Shown: piece by piece, positions 55,496 to 64,000 of the stretch
Position numbering within the stretch: the first letter of the stretch is position 1
Layout: every line of letters begins with the position of its first letter
From: Dichetophora obliterata
Lineage: Eukaryota > Arthropoda > Insecta > Diptera > Sciomyzidae
DNA: 64,000 bases
Direction of reading: 5' to 3'
NCBI GenBank assembly: GCA_963920525.1
Contig: OY986435.1
Span: forward strand, 299,768,208-299,832,207
Made by a program: the position numbers and the translations under genes
Notes under the pieces: generated by a model
What the model was told of the DNA's origin: nothing
The model's input: only the letters and a program-made list of their open reading frames with translations
Database searches by the model: none

Positions 55496-57410
55496 GACTG
55501 AATTTTCTACTGTCTACTTCTGCAGTATTTGTTTACATATCAAAAATTCTCTTCACTGCTTATTTTGAAATGAGTGCTAGTGCTTATTTTTAAATGAGAG
55601 AGTAGAAGACGGGAAGTATTTGAAAGCAGAGCTTATGGCTTGCAAGTCATTTGTATAGTGCTTGTGCAGCTCTTTAGTATATACTGAGGTTGGGCTTATA
55701 AAATATTCGTACAACCATTAAGCTAAAGCAACATTAAAATTATGCAACCAGTATCAGTTTTGTTTGTTGAATAAATATCACCTTCAAGAAAGGTCTTTTT
55801 AACATATTTTAAATACTAATAGGTTTTATTTTAAAAAATTCCTATCAAACATTAATAAATGCAAAAACTCTATTTAAAATCTTTGAATTTTTAAAAAGTC
55901 TTCAAATTGTGTATGCAAAATAAAATATTGCAATAAAAATGTGTCACTCATTATTTTAATTGCTCAATAATTGCTTTATTCCGTGGTGTGTTAATTTAGT
56001 AGATTCACTACTAGATTGGTAGATTTAGTCGATTTTTTCCATTTAGATTTAAGAATTTCCATTTGCAAAAATATTTTTTACTTAAAAATTTTCGACATAA
56101 TTTATAAAAAAATGTGAAAACACTTTTATGTGCACAACACTGCTACTAAAAGCTTGCAACTTCAAAAGCTTCTTCCTTTTTTTTGCGCGTACAATGAGTA
56201 AAAAAATATTCGGAGGAGATAAAGTGATTTCATAAATTCAATAAAATATTGCAATTAAAAGAACATATGAACATTTATATCCCGACGATTGGAAAAAAAA
56301 TTAGAACTTTAAAAGCTAGCTCTGCCGGAACGAAGATGACAATTGCTCGGTGTGCAGTGTCAGAAGACGTAACAAAACTTTACTTTTTTTGTTTTTGAAC
56401 TATGTTTTACCGACCATTAACAAGATTAATGCTTGAATCGAGCGTTATTCGTCAAATTCGATATGTTCAAATTCTAATATGTTATACATGTCTAATTCGT
56501 TATTTAGCTGCTACTTAAAACTCTTTTGTTTTCGTCTTGCTTTTCTATTCTTTTCTCTTTATTGCTTATTCTCTTCGTTTTTTCTTTCTGCTTTTGTTTG
56601 CGTTTTTTATTTCGCTATCGAAGTTTATGTTGCTTCACCTTTTCCTTTGCAATTCCTTTTGTGGACTTGGCCCTACTGCGCACTCTGAAAAAAAACATGT
56701 GTGAACACCACCAAAAATTATTTTTAACTATCACCAACTATTATTTTTAACTATCGCGATCACCTTTTACAATTAAAGCGTAAGAAATTACGGTATACAA
56801 AAAGGGTGGTTGGTTTCGGATCAATGCTATGTGATCGGTTTCGAACCATACCTACTTTTTTCAAAAAATGGAATGGAGACGATGAAGGTGGTCTTATGCC
56901 AATAGCGTACTTTTCAACCAAGCCAATTAACAATCAAAATTACTTACCGTTAGATTTTTCTGCAAACACTTAAACTGCTTTTACATAAAGACTTGACTAT
57001 AATAGCCACATGCTGGCAGACGAATCTATCAAAATGAAAGTGAACCTATGTAAATATATGAGCATACCCATATTTGGAATTGTCTCAGTTTCGTTAAGTT
57101 TCGTTGACTTTCATTGGCTTTTTGTAGAGCGATTCAAATCGCTCACAGCATAGACAAATGTCAAACAATTGTTTTTTTTAATTTATTGAAAGCCAAACAG
57201 CAAAAAGTGCGCTAGATTATTCAAGTTTTTAATAACCCTATAGGAACAAACTGATTTTTTTTTCAAAACAATTAATTGAAAAACTAACTTAAAAACATGT
57301 AGTTGAAATACTACTTTGTATTATATTAGACGGAACCACCTTTGGTTTTTGTGTTTTGAACAAACATTTGAATATTTTGTCATATAATAATTTCGAAATA
57401 AAATACTTTT
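55496..57410. other. Sox100B intron, no exon recognised
   Basis: AT-rich with a T-rich stretch at 56470-56650 that gives spurious hydrophobic ORFs. No repeat boundary found. Confidence 0.35.
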
Positions 57411-58815
57411 TTATTACGAGTACGCTCGATGTCAGCGTACAGCTCATTCAGTTCATCATTCCACCGTATTCGGTACTCGACATTGACGCAGATGGCTCCG
57501 TAGATCTTACGAAAAATCTTTCTCTCGAAGGCTCCTAAAGTCTTTTTATCTGAAGTGCTTAGCGTCGTGAAAACTTGGTCGATGGTGGACTTTTCAGGTC
57601 TGAAGCCACACTGATAAGGGGTCGTCCATAAACTACGTTACCAATTAAGGGGTGGGGAGGGGTTTTGAAATGCACTACGATAAGTAACGGTAGGGGGGGT
57701 AGGTGTTTAGATATTGTTACTTTACCAAAAATTAAAAAATCGACGAAAAACCTTTAATTAATAACACAATCATTTCAAAAATTTTTAACCTTACATGTTT
57801 ATGTTTGATCGTCTAAATTGATGGTTAACTTTTGTTTCAACGATTTTTTCCACCACCTTTTCCCTCGACACAGGAACCTTTTGGTATTCCTTCACCATCT
57901 CAGCACACGTCTGAAAAATTTGGGTCTTTGCTTTTGCGACAGGCTTTGACGTTAAGGCCTTAATGTTCTTGATCAAAGGAGATACTGTATGACATGTACT
58001 GTCCTTCTTAGAAAGAAGAAATCGGTTCAAGGTCGTGTAATACCTGCGGCTTTTATTTTGTTTTTAAAACTTCTATAAATTGTCATAAGTTTGTATTATA
58101 TCGTTTACAATAAATCGGAATAAAAAATACTATTTAAATAAATCAATTTTCAGAAAGCATTTACACAAAAACACAGAACTTGGTGCAGCTCAGGTGCAGC
58201 CTTTAAGGGTACTCTGTCAAAGACCAGGTGAATTTCTTTGCGTTAGAAATGAGGATTCATCTGAATGGGTCGACATAGAATCCGATGAAAAATTCTATTT
58301 TGAATAATCCTCAACAAAGCTACCAGCTTCTTCTATCCCAGTGATTGAGAGCATCGAATCTTGGATCGCAGATGGAATAGCTTTTGCAGATGATATTAAT
58401 TATTGATTTTTTTTCAATTGTTCCTTTAATGTATCAAGTCAAATTAGTCACTAATACTAGTGAAAATTGTCAGAGCTAGTCAAAATATGTAATCATTGGA
58501 ATGAATTAATTTCATATGTCACGTTACTTTTTGGGGGGAGGGGTTTTGAAAAGCACTACGAAAAGTAACGCAGGGGGACGGGGGGGTTAAAAAAACCGGA
58601 AAATCAGTAACGTAGTTTATGGACGACCCCTAAAGTCCAATCAGTTGGCTTACAATGGGCTTCAATCTTTCACAAAAAACGCTCGACAGGACCCTTTATG
58701 CGTTATTAAGAATGCTTATCCCACGGTAATTGGCACAAATACAGAGATCGCCTTTCTTGTGGATTGGGAAGAGCACACTGCGATTTCAATCGTTCGGAAT
58801 GCATTCTTCCGACCA
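57411..58815 (-). pseudogene. RTE-clade non-LTR reverse transcriptase relic, split by an insertion
   Basis: Upstream part on the minus strand (58815-58634): SVLFPIHKKGD, CANYRGISILN and CERLKPIVSQLIG, matching the N-terminal half of LINE reverse transcriptases. Downstream of the insertion (57614-57411): YQCGFRPEKSTIDQVFTTLS, then directly KTLGAFERKIFRKIYG and WNDELNELYADIERT. The last two are C-terminal RTE motifs, so the palm (YADD region) has been lost by an internal deletion. Two in-frame stops occur in the upstream part. RTE elements copy themselves by target-primed reverse transcription; this one is dead. Clade assignment is from motif memory. Confidence 0.75.
57618..58630. mobile_element. 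TTA/TAA-duplicating element, 1013 bp, inside the RTE relic
   Basis: Ends GGGGTCGTCCATAAACTACG and its inverse; both sub-terminal parts also share GTAACG and GGGGAGGGG/GAAAAGCACTACG phrases. The flanks are TAA at 57615-57617 and at 58631-58633. Removing the element and one TAA restores the RTE frame across the join (an Ile-Gly-Leu-Tyr-Gln run), which proves the boundaries. The 3-bp duplication suggests PIF/Harbinger. Inside, a 79-aa minus ORF (57791-58030) and a plus stretch with VRNEDSSEWVDIESDEKF are unrecognised and may be captured sequence. A fragment of the family lies at 25438-25556. Confidence 0.85.
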
Positions 58816-61800
58816 TATTCTGCATAGAATCTCATGAATGCACAAATGCAACTTTGACTACATAGTTTTTAATGGATTTATTTTAAACTAATCATCAACT
58901 AATTTAAAATCAACTAGTTTCCAAGTAGTTGAAAATATATGCAAACGAAGTCAATTGACTTATTAAGCGGACATCGCCAAACAAAATATGTGAGTTCGTA
59001 CTATGGAAAAAAGTCAGATTTTCAACCAGTTGTGGTTGACGACAAACTACTTTTTCAATTACTTTTACATAAGTTGATTTTCCTATAGGGAAATTATTCA
59101 TAAGATTTTTGTTGGTTTTTTATTTCGCCTATAAATGTTGAAAAAATCTCACAAATAAACACAAATAAGCACAAATAAAAACAAACTATTTTGTGACTTT
59201 TTCAAAGTTAGTATATGGCAATTATAAGCATTTTTGGTTTTGACAACAGCCTGCTGACTTTTTGTTTAGCTTTTGGCATTAGCGTATGCCAGCATGTGGC
59301 TTTTATAGTCAGGGCTTAAGTTTCGTGCAGCTCAAAAACTAATTTCACTAGTGTCAAAGCACAATACGTCACGATAGCATAAAAATAAATGAAGGATTAA
59401 TATGGCTATCTAAGTTCAAATTATCTGAGATAGATAGCTTTTCACTGACGCAGCTGACAGTACGACCTGCAGCGCCATCGCTTAAAAAACATAGGAGTGT
59501 TGGTATGTTACGACTAGTCGGTATTTCCTCTATGGGTACTTTCCTCTTAGAATAAAATGTACCTAAAGTTACAATTACTAAAATATATACCTTCCTTAAA
59601 AAAAAAATAAGAAAATCCTTAAAACAATTTACTTTGTTTCCCATTTTCCACCTTAAATAAATGCTTTTCTCATTTTTTCTTTATCCTTTGAGTAAACTGG
59701 GACTTGTAACAGAGTAAGTATAAGAATCCTCATGCGCAAAAATATAAAAAAAGCAAATTGTGTTTAACAACCTTTGAATCGCTTCAGAGAAGTTAAAAAA
59801 ATAATAATAACAATTGATTCTGCCAAATGAAACGAAACCATCAGAGCTCGTTTTCGCAATAAACGTAAAATAAAAGTGGAATGCATTTTCATGCGTCGGA
59901 ACGACACCATACACAAACATAACTTTTGTAGCTTCTGATTGCGATGCGATTCATAAAATACGCGTGATTTATCTATTTGGTTGAAAATCAAGTCTTTTAA
60001 TATATGCACTCACTCCTTAAAAGAATTGAATTGGCGAATATAAAAGAATTTGACGGACAGTGTCAATTGTTTAGTTTCTATGTTTTTCTGAGTAATGTGA
60101 GACACGTGGGATACTTAAGGTTTCTTTTTCGTTCAAACATGTTGAAAATATCGATTTATGGAACATTCTCACGACTTAACCATATTCTTAAGTTAATTTA
60201 ATGCTTGTATGCCTTTTTTTTTGCTGCAGACTTTTTATCTTATGTCTTATCCCTAGCGGAACGCAATTCAGGTGATGAAGTTATAGATATTTTAAATTTT
60301 GGAATTAGTTAAGGTGCTTTTCAGTAGTGTAATTCATAAAAAATAAGATATATTTGTTAGGCGTGGCCGAGGGGTTATGGTACATATATGTACCATATGG
60401 GTTGTTCCGTGGTACAATTGCATATCATTCGACTTGTATAATACAAAATACAATACAGAACTAGTTTTAAAAACGAAAACATAAACTTTATTCAGTAAGT
60501 AAAAATTTCAATAAACCGTTATATTTTGTGGCCAAAATACTCATGGATGAACTGTAACGCATTTGTTTGATTATCGCAGCTATGTGAGATTTAAGGAATG
60601 TTTGAACTTGTAATGGTACACATGTATACCATTCGTCCTGAAAGGGATAAGTGAGGTTTTAAGCAAATTTAATTTTTTTTAAATGTAACGAACGGTGTGC
60701 TAGAATAACTTTAACTAACCAGAGTAACTTTAAAAGCGTATTTCTCGAAACATACTTTTTCAAAGCGGGCCACACTCCTGCAAACAAACTAAACGACCGA
60801 TTTTAATATTTTTTTTTTTTTTTAATTATGTATTTATAATCTCATTCTATACTCCATTTACCAAAACTAGCGTTTTTGGAAAATTTTTGTAGTTTCTACA
60901 CGCAACAATATGGTCAAAAATAATGAAAATTTTTGTATTTTCTTTTTAAGGCTTCATAATTTTCACAATTTTTAATATTTCCATTTTATTTTGTTGAATA
61001 AAGTATATACAAGGGTCTACTTTCGAATGAATTTTTTGTTTTCTTTTTCAGAAAATCTGGAGCCGAGCTGTGATGTGGCCCGATTTTTACCTTTTTTTAA
61101 GCACAACAACTTCAGCGCCATCTTTATATATAAAACTATATGCTGCAAAAATAAATTTTTTTTTATTTACACTGATGATGTTAAATAAACATGCAAATTA
61201 AATTTGTTGTTTGTATAATATACTTTTCTAGAAAACGTCTTTTAAAATATGACTTAATTTCAATCGCTTTTGCCTTAAGCCTCCCTTAAAAACCTAACAG
61301 AGCTAACAAACGTACGACATTTTTCTCTAATTGTCCATTAGTGAACTTTGAAATTTTTTGTAGACTTACATATTTCTTTTATTGATTTTAGTTAAATTTC
61401 TATACTTAAGTCTTTTTTAATATAAATACTAATAAAGTGTACACATCTGCATGTACGGTTAACAAAACTGAATTCATTTACTATAAAGCATGCATATATA
61501 GTAAAATCCTTTATCTTATGACGTTCCACAGAGGTGTAAAAAGTGAGTTTTTTGGCATTTGGCGGTCAAAAATCTATAACTTCTAAGCAAATGAAAAGCA
61601 ATTTTCTGCATATGATAGAAAAAACTTAGCCCTTTAATATGAGTTATCAAAATAGTTCCTGAAATTTCGTTTGCTATTTTTTTTTTGGCTAGGATAATGA
61701 TTTTTTTGAAAATGTTTATATATGTTATGCCGTGCAACGCATTATAGGAGTGATTCATATCCGATTTGAATTATTTTTTAAGGTGTTCTTTACTTTGTAG

Positions 61801-62213
61801 TGGAAAAGATATGTGACAAGTTTCAAGGCAATATTTCAAAAACTATGGCATTCATGAAGCTTTTACCATATAGATGACGCCACTTTGTATGGTAGGTAGA
61901 CTGGTAAATACAGAGGATTTTTTTTTTTTGTTTTTTGCAACTTAACGATAAAATATGTTCTTACCTTTTGTATGAGAACGTGATATAATTTCTGCAATTT
62001 TCTCTTCTCTATTTTTTTTTTTGATCTGGCTTTTTGAAATTTTTAAAAGTAAAAAATTTTTACATATAAATTTTTTTATTTTTGTATAGAATGTTTTATT
62101 GAATTGTTTTAACATTGTACATGAATTAATAAAAAGTATTATTTATATAAGTATTTATAAATTGATTTTTGATATCAATTTTCTTCAAAAAATTCATCAG
62201 TTGGTTGAACAAA
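58816..62213. other. Sox100B intron, no exon recognised
   Basis: About 3.4 kb of AT-rich sequence. Short ORFs match nothing I know. ATGGTACATATATGTACCAT at about 60378-60399 is a perfect 20-bp palindrome following a tRNA-like phrase (see rejected items). Confidence 0.35.
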
Positions 62214-62865
62214 TTAATCTCTTGCTTCTTTACTTAAGGGACTTTGTGCAATTTTCTTTGAATTTCTGAAGCTAGATATAAATGAATCAGATAATATCAT
62301 AAGCATTCGAAATAGGTCCTCATTTGCTTTTTGCCTTGAAAAATTTCGTGCGTTATGTTCCCTATAGAACCTATAAGCCTTATTTCTTTTCTCTTGCGCT
62401 TCTTCAGATAGCTCGCCAATAAAAAGGATATGATAATTTATGATTTGTTCGACATGCATTAAAACCTTATGCAGTGTTGGAGATATGGCAAGCCTAGGAT
62501 ATTATTTTTTTTTTTACTGATTATATATAATTATAATTTACTGTATAATTCTGCTGTTTCCTTTCTGATGTTTCTGTTATATTTCCTTATTCCATTTGAG
62601 GCATGCAGCGGTCTTTCGCAGTTACGATGGTTCTGTAATTTGGGTAGCAGTGTACACCGATGGCCATTGTGGAACTTGTCAGCTCTTCATATTGCTGTTT
62701 TGTCATTTTAGTATTTATAAAGAGTGTCAATGCTGAATCAGGATATACGGACTTGGTAGCGTTGTCGTTCTCCTGTGTTTGCTGAGGTGTTGGAAAGGCA
62801 GTTAATACCCTTCTTAAGCGATTTGGACTAGGTTTGGATGCACGTTCAACAATCTCAAATTGCAA
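62214..62865 (-). pseudogene. Unclassified transposon-type protein, two fragments
   Basis: Upstream fragment (62865-62587): SVYPDSALTLFINTKMTKQQ, then YEELTSSTMAIGVHCYPNYR. Downstream fragment (62459-62214): GELSEEAQEKRNKAYRFYRE and then HNARNFSRQKANEDLFRMLM. I recall the same two motifs, in this order, in long uncharacterised proteins found in many copies in aphid and other arthropod genomes, which suggests a DNA transposon. The middle of the protein is missing here. I cannot name the superfamily or the function. Confidence 0.5.
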
Positions 62866-62894
62866 GTACCTTCGTACGGAGCATACATGGGCAC

Positions 62895-63400
62895 ACTGCA
62901 GTAAATATTTACTGCATTACTAGAAGCAGTAATCAAACTTTTACTGATAATGAAATTCAATTTGCATTACCAGTAAATTTTTACTGATTACTGGAAAAAA
63001 TTGTAGTAAAAATAAAATTTTACTGATTACTGGAAAAAATTGCAGTACAAATAAATTTTTACTGATAATGAAACTTAATTTGCATTACCAGTAAATTTTT
63101 ACTGATTACTGAAAAAATTTGCAGTAAAAATAAATTTTTACTGATTACTGAAAAAAATTGTAGTAAAAATAAATTTTTACTGATTACTGAAAAAAATTGC
63201 AGTAAAAATTTATTTTTACTGATTACTGAAAAAAAATTGCAGTAAAAATACATTTTTACTGATAACTAAAAAAAATTGCAGTAAAAATTTTTTTTTACTG
63301 ATTACTGAAAAAATTTGCAGTAAAAATAAATGTTTACTGATTACTGAATAAAATTGCAGTAAAAGTAAATTTTAACTTATAATGAAATATCATTTGCATG
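62895..63400. repeat. Tandem array, about 39-bp unit, about 12 copies
   Basis: The unit is of the type TTTTTACTGATTACTGAAAA plus AAATTGCAGTAAAAATAAA. Each unit contains an inverted pair (CAGTAAAAA and TTTTTACTG), so single strands can form small hairpins. Sequence drifts slightly from copy to copy. The minus ORF at 63059-63253 with its repeated FFSVISKN is an artefact of the array. Confidence 0.85.
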
Positions 63401-63409
63401 ATAAGCAAA

Positions 63410-64000
63410 CATTGGCGTCGGAAGCGGGGGGCAAGGGGGCAGTTCCCCTCCAACTTTTTTAGCTAAATAAACAATTTAAAAAGAAAACTTCAAAAGTTAT
63501 TCAAAATATCAGTTTTTTTTACAACGATAATATTTTTGTATTATATATTTTCCTCTTCTTTCTTTCTTTCTTCTTCATAAGCATGCTTGCGGATAACCAT
63601 TTTCTTTCTCTTTGTTTTCAAAAAGATAGAACAAAATGTAGAGTTTATAAGATAGAACAAAATGTAGAGTTTATACTGCAAACCCACCACTTCAGTTTAA
63701 AAGCAGCCTTAAGTATGTAGCTTAATACTGTAATATTGTAATCAAAGCCTTGAACGGAAAAGTGCCTTCTGAACAAAATCTAAAAACAAAACTAGATTTT
63801 TATGCAGATGACTTTGATGGGAGCTACCTCCACGCGCAACTTATAATGCTGAAGCAATTGCCTGGCCAAACACCTTTAAATTGTTTTGTTATTGTATCCT
63901 AATTTGAAAAAAATTCGGATACTGTAAAAAAACTATTAAATTAAGTTAAAAAACTTATTGCTTTGCTTTTGACTGTGCCTGCATCAGCAGCTTCATCTAA
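63410..64000 (+). mobile_element. hAT-like element running off the window
   Basis: TTGGCGTCGGAAGCGGGGGG followed by G-rich and C-rich blocks at about 63412-63450 resembles the left end of ZMYM1-like hAT elements. At 63745-63870, a broken plus-strand frame gives VPSEQNLKTKLDFYADDFDG and then YLHAQLIMLKQLPGQ, similar in pattern to the C-terminal half of such transposases. The right end is outside the window. Confidence is limited because both parts rest on remembered patterns. Confidence 0.45.

Noticed and set aside
60358..60400. tRNA-Ser/Leu-like start (GGCGTGGCCGAGGGGTTATGG)
   Set aside because: Only the first 20 bases resemble a tRNA; no B-box or closing stem follows, and the next 20 bases are a simple palindrome.
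62895..63400. CRISPR-like array of direct repeats
   Set aside because: The units are contiguous without unique spacers and the genome is eukaryotic.

Overview
The window looks like AT-rich nuclear DNA of a higher fly (Diptera, probably a schizophoran). The only host gene I can recognise is the last coding exon of the SoxE-group transcription factor Sox100B, on the minus strand at about 42.1-44.1 kb. Everything upstream of that exon (44.1-64 kb) reads as one large repeat-filled intron, because the first half of the HMG box was not found in the window. The fly assignment rests on the Sox100B-like HMG tail, the base composition and the repeat content. Family and species cannot be fixed from the sequence alone.

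Most of the rest is transposable-element debris and non-coding sequence. From left to right: a 2.5-kb long-inverted-repeat element (0.4-2.9 kb); a Tc1-like non-autonomous element next to a tRNA-derived SINE (4.1-5.1 kb); a heavily decayed mariner (6.6-7.6 kb); a foldback (11.1-11.9 kb); a 242-bp tandem repeat between 60-bp inverted repeats (12-12.8 kb); an almost perfect 692-bp (CCATAA)n array (13.8-14.5 kb); a second Tc1-like element (15.2-16 kb); three hairpin elements (16.7-19 kb); a DD41D (rosa-like) Tc1/mariner copy with terminal repeats and a broken transposase (19.2-20.6 kb); another foldback (22.2-23 kb); a non-LTR ORF1 relic (23.3-24.1 kb); and a hAT-type hairpin with an exact 8-bp target duplication (24.9-25.4 kb).

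From 30 to 41 kb there are tandem repeats, a relic with FLYWCH-zinc-finger and MULE-transposase-like fragments inside inverted repeats, a 5'-truncated non-LTR retrotransposon with an uninterrupted reverse-transcriptase ORF, a hAT non-autonomous element, a short hairpin element, and a composite element made of a palindrome plus a 126-bp tandem array. These lie downstream of Sox100B.

The Sox100B intron (44-64 kb) holds two tRNA-derived SINE pieces, a second copy of the window's first long-inverted-repeat family, several short hairpin elements with clear target duplications (TTA, TA, 9 bp), a palindromic Foldback-like element built of sub-repeats, inverted clusters of the same repeat family seen at 12 kb, an RTE-clade relic split by a 1-kb element whose TTA duplication restores the reading frame when removed, two fragments of an unclassified transposon protein, a 39-bp tandem array, and a hAT-like end running off the window.

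The most distinctive signals are the large number of long hairpins inside a presumably transcribed developmental-gene intron, the near-perfect hexamer array, the FLYWCH-MULE relic, and the 242-bp repeat family that occurs both as tandem arrays and as inverted clusters. No rRNA gene, CRISPR array or functional tRNA gene was seen.
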